Assembly: GCA_016712265.1 (NCBI GenBank)
Contig: JADJRJ010000028.1
Span: 186,001-250,000 of the forward strand
Source: Gemmatimonadota bacterium
Lineage (GTDB): Bacteria; Gemmatimonadota; Gemmatimonadetes; Gemmatimonadales; Gemmatimonadaceae
Direction of reading: 5' to 3'
Length of the DNA: 64,000 bases
The position numbers were made by a program, and so were the translations under genes. Each line of letters begins with the position of its first letter. The stretch's first letter is position 1. Shown here piece by piece: positions 14,599 to 23,171 of this stretch. The notes beneath the pieces were generated by a model, which made no database searches, was not told where the DNA came from, and was given only the letters and a program-made list of their open reading frames with translations.

Positions 14599-17550
14599 AT
14601 GCTGTTTCGTTTGCATCGGTGGCGATCTGTGCTCGCCACTCTCACCCTCATTCCCGTTGCACTGAGCGCGCAGGAGCGGCGCGTGACGGGAACGATCACC
14701 CGACAAGGTGTCGGGACACCGCTTGACGGTGCGGAGGTCGCGGTCATCGGCCCCACGCGCGGACAGACGGTTCGCAGCGACGCCGAAGGTCGGTATGCCA
14801 TCCAGGTGCCTGCCGGTGAGGTCCGGCTGCAGGTGCGCCTGATCGGTTACAAGCGGGTGGAGTTCACGTTGCCTGCCGGCCAGGCGACCGCTGACTTCAA
14901 CCTCGCCCAGGACATCTTTAAGCTGAACGAAGTGGTCGTGTCCGGTCAGGCGACGACGATCGAACGACGCAGCGCCACGACCTCGGTGTCCCTGGTCACG
15001 GCGGATGAACTCAAGCGCGTCCCGGTGCCGACGGTCGAGGCCTCGCTGACCGGCAAGATCACCGGCGTCAACCTACAGTCGAACTCTGGCGCCCCGGGTG
15101 GCGGTATCCAGATGCAGATTCGCGGCAACAACACGGTGCTGGGCGGCTTTGATCCGCTCTACGTCGTGGACGGCGTGATCTACTCCAACGCCGTGGTGCC
15201 TGGCGGTCGCGGCTTTACCAACAACGCAGCGAACGCCGCGCTCGAGGCGGACGCGGTCAACCGCCTCGCCGACCTCAACCCGAACGACATCGCGAGCATC
15301 GAGGTCCTCAAGGGTGCCTCGGCCTCGTCGATTTACGGGTCGAAGGCAGCGAACGGCGTGGTGGTGATCACGACGACCCGCGGTCAGAGCGGGGCTCCGC
15401 GCTTCAACGTGACGCAGCGCGTCGGGCGCTTCGATCCCCTGCGCCTCATGCAGCACCGCCGCTGGACCCAGGATTCTGCCGTGGCGCGATACGGCGCCGG
15501 CGTGGCGCAGTACTTCGCCGGCAACTCGAGCCCGTTCTTCGACAATCCGGCCGCCATCTACAGCAACCGCGACCCGTCGTACGAGACGGTGGTCGACGTG
15601 AGCGGTGGCAACGCCAACACCAAGTACTTCATCTCGGGGAACTGGAAGAACGACGAAGGGATCGAGCTGAACACGGGCGCCGGCAAGCAGGGGCTCCGCG
15701 TGAACGTCGACCAGACCTTCGGCTCCACGGTGGACTTTCGCGTCTCCAGCGTCTTCAATCGCAACACCAACCAGCGTGGCTGGAACAACAACTGCAACAA
15801 CTACGGGTGCCACGGCTACGCGCTGACCTACATCCCGAGCTTCATCAACCTCGCGGCGCGCAACCCGGACGGGACGTTCAACCCGGTGGGGATCGGTCCG
15901 GCGGGCAACTCGAACACGCTCTTCCTGTCCGAGATCGGGGTGAACGATGAGGAGACCAACCGCTTCACCGGCGGCGCCTCCTTTGGGTGGACGCCGAACA
16001 TCGGTGGGGGCCAGACCCTCCGCTTGGTGGCGGGCGGCGGGATTGACGCCTTCGACCAGCGCAACAATGTGTGGTCGCCAAACGACCTCTTCCACGAGCG
16101 CGTGCAGGCGCTCCCCGGCGAGTCGGTGGAGAGCGGAGGTCGCAGCAAGTTCTTCAACTACAACCTGAACGCGATCCACACCGGCACCTTCTTCGGCCTG
16201 AACCTGACGACATCGGCTGGGTTCCAGTACGAGGACCGGCAGCTCAATACCTTCAGTATCCGAACGCAGAACCTCCTCCCCGGCCAGCGCAACGTGAACC
16301 AGGGGACGAACATCACCGCCACGGAGAACCTCACGCAGGAACGGACGATCGCGGCCTACGCCAGCGAAGAGGTCCGCCTCCTCAACGAGCGCTTGCTCGT
16401 CCGAGGTGGCGTGCGCGCCGAGCGCAGCAGTGTGATGGGTGACGTGGATCAGTACTACGTGTTCCCGAACGTCTCGAGCTCGTATCGGTTCGAAAACGTC
16501 TTCGGACCCGGCAGCGACGTGAAGCTCCGCGCTGCCTATGGGGAAACCGGCAACCAGCCGTTGTTCGGCCAGAAGTTCACCAACCTCCTGACCCCGCAGC
16601 TGGGTGGCCAGCAGGGGATCGCGGTGTCGACCCTGGCCGGCTTCCCGGGTGTTGAGCCCGAGCGGCTGAAGGAGATCGAGGGTGGCGCCGAGGGGTCGCT
16701 CTTCAATGAGCGCTTCACCTGGGAGCTCACCTATTTCAATCGCAACACGACCAACCTCCTCCTGAACCGCGTGCCGGAGCCGTCGTCTGGGTTCGCGACC
16801 CAGGTCTTCAATGGCGGCAAGATCCGCAACTGGGGCTACGAGGCCGGGATCGGCTTCACGCCGATCCAGACCGGCACGATGACCTGGGTCAGCCGCACGA
16901 CCTTCACGCACTACGACAGCAAGGTCGAGGACCTCGCCGGTCTCCCGCCGTTCTTCCCGGCGGCGTCCGGCTTTGGTAACCTGGGCCGTACGCGCGTCGA
17001 GAAGGGGAAGCAGATCACCGCGATTGTCGGCTTTGACTTCGACGCGCAGGGGAACCGCGCCGCCGCGATCTCGCAGCTTGGCAACTCGGCGCCGGACTTC
17101 CGGATGGGCTTCTCCAACGACCTGTCGTGGAAGCGGTTTTCGCTCAACACGGTCGTCGACTGGCAGCAAGGGGGCAGCGTCATCAACCTCACCGAGTACC
17201 TCCAGGATGACGGCCGCACCTCTGAGGACTGGGGTTCACCGGCCTGGGCCAAGCGCTACGATGGCTATCTCAAGGGGGTCATCGCGCCCTACATCGAGGA
17301 TGCATCGTTTGTGAAGGTGCGCGAGATCTCGGTGAACTATGACCTCCCGCAGTCCGTGTATGGGCGTCTCAATGGGGTGAAGAACGCGCGGATCGGCTTT
17401 GCGGCCCGTAATGCCTTCATGTTCGCCGGGTATCGCGGGCTGGACCCGGAGGTCGCCAACTTCGGCTCGGCGGCGATCCGTAACAACCTGGACATCACGC
17501 CGTACCCGCCGTCCCGCAATCTCCTTCTCAACATCTCGCTCGGCTTCTAG
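14599..17550 (+). CDS. SusC/RagA-type TonB-linked outer membrane transporter
   Basis: A 983-residue outer-membrane receptor. The ATG at 14599 follows a good GGGAGG site by eight bases and starts a Sec signal ending in LSAQE. Domains in order: carboxypeptidase-regulatory-like domain (about 27-110, starting RRVTGTITRQG), a TonB-plug with VDGVIYSN and the SusC hallmark VLKGASASSIYGSKAANGVVVITT (about residues 228-252 together), then a 22-strand-type barrel ending in ISLGF with a terminal aromatic. SusC imports large oligomers with TonB energy in concert with SusD, encoded five bases downstream. The nearby peptidase-like genes suggest a peptide substrate rather than glycan, but this is inference; no glycoside hydrolase is present. 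Confidence 0.92.
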   Translation: MLFRLHRWRSVLATLTLIPVALSAQERRVTGTITRQGVGTPLDGAEVAVIGPTRGQTVRSDAEGRYAIQVPAGEVRLQVRLIGYKRVEFTLPAGQATADFNLAQDIFKLNEVVVSGQATTIERRSATTSVSLVTADELKRVPVPTVEASLTGKITGVNLQSNSGAPGGGIQMQIRGNNTVLGGFDPLYVVDGVIYSNAVVPGGRGFTNNAANAALEADAVNRLADLNPNDIASIEVLKGASASSIYGSKAANGVVVITTTRGQSGAPRFNVTQRVGRFDPLRLMQHRRWTQDSAVARYGAGVAQYFAGNSSPFFDNPAAIYSNRDPSYETVVDVSGGNANTKYFISGNWKNDEGIELNTGAGKQGLRVNVDQTFGSTVDFRVSSVFNRNTNQRGWNNNCNNYGCHGYALTYIPSFINLAARNPDGTFNPVGIGPAGNSNTLFLSEIGVNDEETNRFTGGASFGWTPNIGGGQTLRLVAGGGIDAFDQRNNVWSPNDLFHERVQALPGESVESGGRSKFFNYNLNAIHTGTFFGLNLTTSAGFQYEDRQLNTFSIRTQNLLPGQRNVNQGTNITATENLTQERTIAAYASEEVRLLNERLLVRGGVRAERSSVMGDVDQYYVFPNVSSSYRFENVFGPGSDVKLRAAYGETGNQPLFGQKFTNLLTPQLGGQQGIAVSTLAGFPGVEPERLKEIEGGAEGSLFNERFTWELTYFNRNTTNLLLNRVPEPSSGFATQVFNGGKIRNWGYEAGIGFTPIQTGTMTWVSRTTFTHYDSKVEDLAGLPPFFPAASGFGNLGRTRVEKGKQITAIVGFDFDAQGNRAAAISQLGNSAPDFRMGFSNDLSWKRFSLNTVVDWQQGGSVINLTEYLQDDGRTSEDWGSPAWAKRYDGYLKGVIAPYIEDASFVKVREISVNYDLPQSVYGRLNGVKNARIGFAARNAFMFAGYRGLDPEVANFGSAAIRNNLDITPYPPSRNLLLNISLGF

Positions 17551-17555
17551 ACCCC

Positions 17556-18989
17556 ATGCGCATCCTGACATCACGCATCGCGGGCCGTAGCCTCCTGGCT
17601 CCCCTGGCCCTGACCGCAGCCCTGGGCTGCGGCGAACTCGACATCCTCAATACCAATGCCCCGACGCTCGAGACGTTGACGGGCGCTCCCACCCGCGCCG
17701 TCCTCGCGCGCGCGGCGACCGGGATTTTCTCGCAGGCCTACAACGATGTGGCAACCGAGGTGACGGTCTATGCGCTGTATGGGCGCGAAGGCTACAACCT
17801 CCTCGGCAACGACCCGCGCGAGACGCAGGAACAGTTCCGCGGACCGCCAGACCCGACCGGGCGGCACTCGGCCAACTGGATTGGACCCTACCAGACCATC
17901 CGGACGGTCAACACCTACCTCAAGGCTCTTCCTGCCGCCGCGGGGATGACCCCGGCCGAGGTGAAGGCCTCGCAGGGCTTCGCCAAGACGGTGAAGGCCT
18001 GGATGCTGCACCGCGTCGCGGTACGCACCGGGGCATTGGGGGTTCCGATCGACGTGGACCAGGAACTCGGTGGTGCGCCGGCCCCCTTCGTGAGCTTTGC
18101 GACCGCGCTGCAGGCGGCGACGACGCTCATGGACGAGGCGTACGCGGACCTCCTCGCCGGCGGGGCGGCCTTCCCGTTCACGGTGGCGCCCGGGTACACC
18201 GGGTTCAACACCCCGGCGACCTTTGCCCGCTTCAACCGCGCCCTCGCGGCGAAGATGTACGTGCACCGTGCGACGTTCGTGAACTGCACCGCGTGCTGGG
18301 CGCAGGCCTCAACGGCGATGGGACTCTCGTTTGTCACCGATGCCGGGCTCCCGGCGTCACTGGCGACCGGGGTGCTCTATCAGTACTCGACCGCCGCCAA
18401 CGAGCCGACCAACCCGGTGACCGAGCTGCTGACGTCGCAGCGCTACTGGGTGCACCCCTCGATCGTCAATGGGGCGCAGTCCAATGCAGGGGTTCCGGAT
18501 CGCCGACTCACCACCAAGGTGCGGGCGGCGGGCCGGACGCTCAACCTCAATGACCTCGTCGGGACGCACAAACCGGTCATGTACAACTCCGCGACTGACC
18601 CGACGCAGGCGAACCTGGGTGCGGCGATCCCGTGGATCAACAACGAGGAGCTGCTCCTGCTCCGCGCCGAGATCCGCTGGTTCACCGGCGCGCAGGCGGG
18701 CGCGGTGTCCGACATCAACCTCGTCCGGCAACACGCGGGTGGGTTGGGTGCCGCCGCGGTGACCGCTGCCAGCTCGAACGCTGACTTCATCACCGAGCTG
18801 CTGTACAACCGGACGTACTCGCTGATGTGGACGCAGGGCACGCGCTGGATCGACGCCCGCCGTCACGGGCGCACGACCTCGCTGCCGCTCGATCGTCCGG
18901 GGGACATCATCTACCCGAACATGATCGTGCCGGCCGCGGAGTGCGATGCACGCCGTCTGCCAACCCCGTGCACGCCGCTCACGAGCTAA
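17556..18989 (+). CDS. SusD/RagB-type surface lipoprotein
   Basis: A 477-residue lipoprotein encoded five bases after the SusC gene. The N-terminal hydrophobic leader ends in a lipobox-like ALGC near residue 25. Helical SusD features include WIGPYQTIRTVNTYLKAL, AKTVKAWMLHRVAVR, FARFNRALAAKMYVHRA and the C-terminal WINNEELLLLRAEIRWF followed by NRTYSLMWTQGTRWIDARRHGR, typical of the RagB/SusD family. It caps the SusC barrel and binds the incoming oligomer. Cysteines in the middle (NCTACW) may form a disulphide. A strong intrinsic terminator follows the stop codon, marking the end of the SusCD transcript. Confidence 0.9.
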   Translation: MRILTSRIAGRSLLAPLALTAALGCGELDILNTNAPTLETLTGAPTRAVLARAATGIFSQAYNDVATEVTVYALYGREGYNLLGNDPRETQEQFRGPPDPTGRHSANWIGPYQTIRTVNTYLKALPAAAGMTPAEVKASQGFAKTVKAWMLHRVAVRTGALGVPIDVDQELGGAPAPFVSFATALQAATTLMDEAYADLLAGGAAFPFTVAPGYTGFNTPATFARFNRALAAKMYVHRATFVNCTACWAQASTAMGLSFVTDAGLPASLATGVLYQYSTAANEPTNPVTELLTSQRYWVHPSIVNGAQSNAGVPDRRLTTKVRAAGRTLNLNDLVGTHKPVMYNSATDPTQANLGAAIPWINNEELLLLRAEIRWFTGAQAGAVSDINLVRQHAGGLGAAAVTAASSNADFITELLYNRTYSLMWTQGTRWIDARRHGRTTSLPLDRPGDIIYPNMIVPAAECDARRLPTPCTPLTS

Positions 18990-19015
18990 CGCATCGCCTC
19001 AAGCATGGCAGGAAC

Positions 19016-19044
19016 AAGACGCCCCCGCGTAGCGGGGGCGTCTT
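19016..19044 (+). terminator. rho-independent terminator after SusD
   Basis: A perfect 13-base-pair stem (AAGACGCCCCCGC paired with GCGGGGGCGTCTT) with a three-base loop, starting 27 bases after the SusD stop. It is followed by GCGTTT, a short T-containing tail. The A/T ends of the stem would work in both directions, but the nearest minus-strand gene ends 100 bases further on. Confidence 0.85.
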
Positions 19045-19145
19045 GCGTTTCCGGCCGGATCCAACACGACCGGATGGTCGCTCGCAGGCCAGGGAACGAC
19101 CGCGGCGTTCCCGAGCGAGGATTCGCGCCTCGGCGCCTCCTCAGG

Positions 19146-21005
19146 TCAACGCAACCGCAGCGGCGACTCCTGCATCCCGCGTGACGTGAAGAGGGCGACG
19201 GTGAGGGCGCCGCGCTGGAGGGCGGCCCGATCCTGCCCCGAGAGCGGGAACGAGCCAGAGGCCGAGAGCATCCCGGGGCCCGCCATCCGGTGAATGACCG
19301 GTGCACCGGTCGTTGTGCCACCCGTGCGCCGAACGACCACAGCCTGGAGGTCACGGGTTGCCAGTCCGGTCACCTGCACATCGTACCGCAGTTGGTTTGT
19401 TGTCGCGTCCCAGGTAAAGCGCGTCGTAGCCAGCGCTCCGTTCGATCGCACGGCAGTCGTGGTCGTCACCGGCGTCGGGGCGCGGCCGCCGCGCAGCGCC
19501 GGGGTCGTCGACGGGGCCTGTCGGCTGGACCGCAACTGCTCCAGGGCGAAGGCCAGGCCGACGAGCCGCACATCCGCGCGAGGGCGCCCGAGAAACTCGA
19601 TCCCGACCGGCAGTCCGTCGTTGGTAAATCCCGCCGGCGCGCTGAGCGCCGGCAACCCGGTCACCGCACTGAGCAGGCAGGTGCTCCCGGGCTGGGCATC
19701 GCCCACAAACACCGGGCGACGCCGGCTCGTGGGATAGGCGATGACATCGACGCGCAACGAGTCCATGAGCGCGATCATCCGGTCGCGCAGCACGCGCTGT
19801 CGGGCGAGGTTCCGCGGATAGTGCGATGGGTCGCCATTGCCGGTCGTGTCCATCGCGATGATGCGACCGGTCATCGCGTCGTGGAACAACCCGCGATCGA
19901 GGATCCCGCGCGCCGTGAGGGCCGGCGCACCGGGGGTGCCGCCCAGGTAGGCCCGCAAGTCATCGTCGGTCTCGAAGTTGATCACACTCGTGTTGGCCGT
20001 GATCGAGTCAAAGTCGGCAATACGCACGTCCACGATCACGGCGCCGGCGGCTTGCATCGCGCGCGTCGTGGCGCGCACCGTGTCGCGGATGTCGCCCTCG
20101 ATGTCCCCGGTCATGTAGTTGGTGAGCACGGCGACGCGTGTGCCGCGCATCGGGAAGGCACCGAGGGAGTCGGTGAACGCCGTGCGGCTCCAGCCCTCGG
20201 CCCCGCGTGTGGTCGCATCCGCCGGATCGTACCCGAAGGTCACGTCCAACGCGATCGCGAGGTCGCGGGCGCTACGTGCCAGGGGACCGGGGACATCCTG
20301 CGTGTGCGAGAGCGGGACGATCCCATCCCGGCTGGCGAGCCCCTGCGTCGGCCGCAGCCCGACGAGGTTGTTGAACGCCGACGGGATGCGAATCGAGCCG
20401 CAGGTGTCCGATCCCCAGCCGACGGCAGCGAAGCTGGCCGCGATCGCCGCCCCCGTGCCGCCGCTCGACCCCCCGGGACAGCGCATGGGGTCGTACGGAT
20501 TGCGCGTCTGGCCGCCTAACGAGCTGATCGAGGTGATCCCGGCGGCCAGCTCGTGCATGTTGGTCTTGCCGAGGATGATCGCCCCGGCGTCGCGCAGCCG
20601 CTTGACGACAAAGGCGTCGTCTGGTGGTTGGAGCCCCGCCAGGGCAAGGGAGGACGCGCTCGTTGGCAGGTCGAAGGTGTCGTAGTTGTCCTTCAGCAGG
20701 ACCGGAATGCCGTGCAAGGGACCACGCACGGCGCCCCGTCGTCGCTCGAGGTCCAGCCGGGCGGCGTCGCGACGCGCGTTGGGGTTCAGCCGGATGATCG
20801 CATTCAGTCCGGGGCCGCGCTGGTCGTAGGCCGCGATGCGCGCGAGATAGGTGTCCACCAACTGCGCGGCGGTCCAGCGCCCCGAGCGCAGGCCGTCCTG
20901 CAGGGTGGTGATGGAGGCTTCATGGACGACGTCGACCATGGCCGCTCGCTGCGCTGAGGCGAGGGAAGGCACCAGCACCAGCAGCAGGGAGGAGAGGGAT
21001 CGCAT
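19146..21005 (-). CDS. exported amidase (amidase-signature family) with C-terminal beta domain
   Basis: A 619-residue protein with a Sec signal (MRSLSSLLLVLVPSLASAQ). The amidase-signature Ser-cisSer-Lys triad is intact: Lys in VLLKDNYDT, the cis-Ser in CPGGSSGGTG, and the nucleophile in GSDTCGSIR. It would hydrolyse amide bonds outside the cytoplasm. The amidase domain ends near residue 500 (VGLAFALEQ). The last ~110 residues form an additional beta-rich domain (TRFTWDATTNQLRYDVQVTGL, then LQAVVVRRTGG and LTVALFTSR), which resembles a CHRD domain. Exported amidases with such a tail are uncommon in my experience. The AraC-type regulator lies 38 bases upstream on the same strand and may share its transcript. 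Confidence 0.88.
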   Translation of the reverse strand: MRSLSSLLLVLVPSLASAQRAAMVDVVHEASITTLQDGLRSGRWTAAQLVDTYLARIAAYDQRGPGLNAIIRLNPNARRDAARLDLERRRGAVRGPLHGIPVLLKDNYDTFDLPTSASSLALAGLQPPDDAFVVKRLRDAGAIILGKTNMHELAAGITSISSLGGQTRNPYDPMRCPGGSSGGTGAAIAASFAAVGWGSDTCGSIRIPSAFNNLVGLRPTQGLASRDGIVPLSHTQDVPGPLARSARDLAIALDVTFGYDPADATTRGAEGWSRTAFTDSLGAFPMRGTRVAVLTNYMTGDIEGDIRDTVRATTRAMQAAGAVIVDVRIADFDSITANTSVINFETDDDLRAYLGGTPGAPALTARGILDRGLFHDAMTGRIIAMDTTGNGDPSHYPRNLARQRVLRDRMIALMDSLRVDVIAYPTSRRRPVFVGDAQPGSTCLLSAVTGLPALSAPAGFTNDGLPVGIEFLGRPRADVRLVGLAFALEQLRSSRQAPSTTPALRGGRAPTPVTTTTAVRSNGALATTRFTWDATTNQLRYDVQVTGLATRDLQAVVVRRTGGTTTGAPVIHRMAGPGMLSASGSFPLSGQDRAALQRGALTVALFTSRGMQESPLRLR

Positions 21006-21043
21006 AAGAGGGGACCGGGTTCAGGAAGCCAACGACAGCAACA

Positions 21044-21796
21044 CTAAGCCTCAGGCGCGCGAAAGTAGCGCCCGGGAGTGGTTCCCGTCGCGCGACGAAA
21101 GGCAACCACGAACGCACTGGTGCTGCCATACCCAACCGCGAGGCCCGTCGCGGTGACCGACATGCCATCGGCGAGGTGGGTTAACGCTCGCATGATGCGG
21201 GCCCGTTGGTGCCACGCACCCAGGGAGACGCCCGTCTGCTTCTGAAAGAGTCGCTCCAGCGTCCGCAGGCTGGCCCCGGCCTCCCTCGCCAGCGTGGGCC
21301 CAAGGACGAAACGCCCATCGCGCATCCATTCGGCCGCGCGTCGCGCGCGCGGGTCGGTGGGCATAGGCAAGAGCAGGGGTTGTACTCCCTCGATCGTGAA
21401 CTCGTCGAGCAACACATCCATCAAGTGACGCTCGGCGGGAACACGTCGATCGAGCGTTCCGATCCGGTGGATCCGGCGGAGGATCTCCCGCAGCAACGGC
21501 GAGAGTGCGACCACCCTGGCCACGCGGGGGAGATGGCGCGCGTCCTGGACGTAGATCCGTTGCAGCGTCCCGCGTCCAGACATCACGACTTCGTGGGACG
21601 CCGCCGCCGGAATCCACAGCGCCTGATGTGGAGGAACGACGAAGTGCGCCTCCCCGATTCTCACCCGGATCATCCCTGGCGACGAACGAATCAGCTGCCC
21701 CCATTCACTGGCGCTCGCGCGCCACCGGTAGCCGGACGAGAAGCCGATAGCGACCGCACGAAGGTGTGGAGCCACGGGGCGTCGGGATTTCGACAT
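21044..21796 (-). CDS. AraC-family transcriptional regulator
   Basis: A 250-residue regulator. An N-terminal cupin-like sensor domain (IRVRIGEAHFVVPPHQALWIPA, about residues 40-80) is followed by a C-terminal double helix-turn-helix domain (ARRAAEWMRD..., then SLRTLERLFQKQTG and TATGLAVGYGSTSAFVVAFRRATG-TTPGRYFR). The architecture with WIPA and HEVVMSG matches the AraC_binding group found in many one-component regulators. The start at 21796 begins MSKSRRPVAPH; longer frames have no support. It is divergent from a truncated VOC gene, its probable former target, and upstream of the amidase gene on the same strand. The ligand is not predictable. Confidence 0.85.
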   Translation of the reverse strand: MSKSRRPVAPHLRAVAIGFSSGYRWRASASEWGQLIRSSPGMIRVRIGEAHFVVPPHQALWIPAAASHEVVMSGRGTLQRIYVQDARHLPRVARVVALSPLLREILRRIHRIGTLDRRVPAERHLMDVLLDEFTIEGVQPLLLPMPTDPRARRAAEWMRDGRFVLGPTLAREAGASLRTLERLFQKQTGVSLGAWHQRARIMRALTHLADGMSVTATGLAVGYGSTSAFVVAFRRATGTTPGRYFRAPEA

Positions 21797-21808
21797 TTCG
21801 TGGCAATC

Positions 21809-21824
21809 TGGCACGTAGCTGCCA
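21809..21824. promoter_or_regulatory. possible AraC-regulator binding dyad
   Basis: In the 73-base divergent gap between the AraC gene and the VOC remnant lies TGGCA-six bases-TGCCA, with another TGGCA eight bases before it in direct orientation. Direct or inverted half-sites in a divergent promoter suit an AraC-type regulator, but I have only position and symmetry as evidence. Confidence 0.3.
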
Positions 21825-21869
21825 CCACCGGCAGGGCGTACGTTCGCGAGACCATCACCGCGTTGCGCC

Positions 21870-22043
21870 ATGCCATCGACTCGCACCCCCGCTTCGCCCG
21901 TTCGTCATTTCGCTATCAATGCGGACGACCTGCCACGCGCCCAGCGCTTCTACTCGCATGTCTTTGCCTGGCGATTCAATGCGTGGGGCCCGCCGGGGTT
22001 CTACATGATCGAGACCGGTTCGGCGGATCAGCGTCCTCGATAG
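21870..22043 (+). pseudogene. truncated VOC (glyoxalase/bleomycin-resistance-like) gene
   Basis: The frame from the ATG at 21870 to the TAG at 22041-22043 encodes 57 residues that match the first half-module of a VOC-superfamily protein: PVRHFAINADDLPRAQRFY, then VFAWRFNAWGPPGFYMIETG. Full-length proteins of this type are about 120-130 residues. The other frames downstream do not continue the fold, so the 3' part seems deleted rather than frameshifted. It may still make a short peptide, but the metal-binding second half is missing. It faces away from the AraC gene, as is usual for a regulator and target pair. Confidence 0.75.
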
Positions 22044-22168
22044 GACACTCCGCCACACGGCCCGCGTCGCCTCGCGGCGGCCCGACCACCAGCCGCGCGG
22101 CTCATCCCACGAGGTGACCGCGCGTGCCGCACGGGGCCACAGATTGCGGGAACTCATCACCCGCTGCC

Positions 22169-22687
22169 ATGTCGTCCGGATTCCGCGTAGTGTCGCTCCT
22201 CGCCCTGGTTCTCCCCCTCGTTGTCGATGCCCAGGCACCGACGCCGACCCCATGCACCGCCCCGGCCTATCGGCAGCTCGACTTCTGGATCGGCGAGTGG
22301 CGGGTGATCGGCCCGCAAGGCAAGCATGTCGGGGACAACACGATCTCTCCGCAGCAGGGCGGTTGCTTCGTGCGGGAGCAGTGGCGGTCTAGCGGCGGTT
22401 CCAACGGCGAAAGCATGAACTTCTTCAACCCGTCCACGCGCTCCTGGCACCAGGTGTGGGTCGACAACTCGGGCGGCGTGCTGATGTTCACCGGGACACC
22501 GGAGACCAACGCGATGGTGTATCGCGGGCAGACGGGGAATGGTGACCGTGCCCAACGTCATGTCCTGTCGTTGCGCCTGCAGCCTGACGGCACCGTTCGG
22601 CAACTCTGGGAAACGTGGCCGCTGGCCGATTCCAGCGCGGCGGCGCGCGTCGTCTCGTTCGACGGCATCTACCACCGGGTCAAGTAG
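22169..22687 (+). CDS. exported DUF1579-like protein
   Basis: From the ATG at 22169 this is 172 residues with a Sec signal (FRVVSLLALVLPLVVDAQA). The mature part starts with RQLDFWIGEWRV and continues with GDNTISPQQGGCFVREQW, SMNFFNPSTRSWHQVWVD and GGVLMFTG. This is the lipocalin-like pattern of a common secreted domain near DUF1579, whose function is unknown. An upstream in-frame ATG at 22124 adds residues without a signal-like character and is not chosen. It follows the VOC remnant by 125 bases and precedes the PadR/ADOP unit; I see no reason to link it to either. Confidence 0.65.
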   Translation: MSSGFRVVSLLALVLPLVVDAQAPTPTPCTAPAYRQLDFWIGEWRVIGPQGKHVGDNTISPQQGGCFVREQWRSSGGSNGESMNFFNPSTRSWHQVWVDNSGGVLMFTGTPETNAMVYRGQTGNGDRAQRHVLSLRLQPDGTVRQLWETWPLADSSAAARVVSFDGIYHRVK

Positions 22688-22773
22688 CCCGTCGGCCACG
22701 TCGCGCGCCGACGCTGGCGAGGGACGCGCCCACGCCACCGCACGGCGACACGCGTCAACCTCGGCCGCTCCCC

Positions 22774-22811
22774 TTGACGGTCTGGAGAAGCGCTGCAATG
22801 CTTCCTCCAGA
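22774..22811 (+). promoter_or_regulatory. promoter and overlapping dyad upstream of PadR/ADOP unit 1
   Basis: TTGACG (22774-22779) and AATGCT (22797-22802) are spaced by 17 bases and suit a housekeeping promoter. An inverted repeat, TCTGGAGAAGC (22781-22791) and GCTTCCTCCAGA (22800-22811), with one bulged base, covers the spacer and the -10 box. This is where an autoregulating PadR repressor would bind. The PadR start is 18 bases further on. Confidence 0.5.
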
Positions 22812-22829
22812 TCATCGAGAGAAGAGGCC

Positions 22830-23171
22830 ATGGCCGACCGGAGTGAACTCCTGCAAGGGACACTGGATCTGCTGTTGTTGAAGGTCCTGTCGCTGGAACC
22901 CATGCATGGTTGGGGGATCACCCTGCGCATGGAGCAGATGTCGGGCAGTGTGCTCCTGCTCAACCAGGGATCGCTCTACCCCGCGCTGGAGCGGCTGCGC
23001 GACCGGGGCTGGATCCGCTCGGACTGGCAACTCACGGAAAACAACCGTCGCGCGCGCTACTACAGCCTCACCGCGGCAGGCCGCAAGCAGCTCGCCGCCG
23101 AACGCGCCGCGTGGAAACGCGCTTCGGCGGCCGTCAATGCCATCGTCGATTGGGCAGGGGCGCTCCCATGA
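22830..23171 (+). CDS. PadR-family transcriptional regulator (unit 1)
   Basis: A 113-residue PadR-type winged-helix regulator. It shows the family pattern LLQGTLDLLLLKVLS, the wing-region SVLLLNQGSLYPALERLRDRGWI, and SDWQLTENNRRARYYSLTAAGRKQL. Small PadR proteins next to ADOP permeases are thought to repress the unit until an unknown signal is met. Its stop overlaps the ADOP start (ATGA), so the two are coupled. An inverted repeat overlapping the promoter (22781-22811) is a candidate self-operator. Confidence 0.9.
   Translation: MADRSELLQGTLDLLLLKVLSLEPMHGWGITLRMEQMSGSVLLLNQGSLYPALERLRDRGWIRSDWQLTENNRRARYYSLTAAGRKQLAAERAAWKRASAAVNAIVDWAGALP

Noticed and set aside
15073..17169. A 698-codon open frame on the minus strand opposite the SusC gene
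   Set aside because: It mirrors the codon structure of the plus-strand gene, is rich in Arg/Val/Glu in a shadow pattern and shows no domain. The plus-strand frame has a signal, plug and barrel.
14599..18989. SusC/SusD as evidence for Bacteroidota
   Set aside because: GC content, codon use, ADOP/PadR units and the general gene set do not fit Bacteroidota; SusCD pairs are also found in Gemmatimonadota and related phyla.
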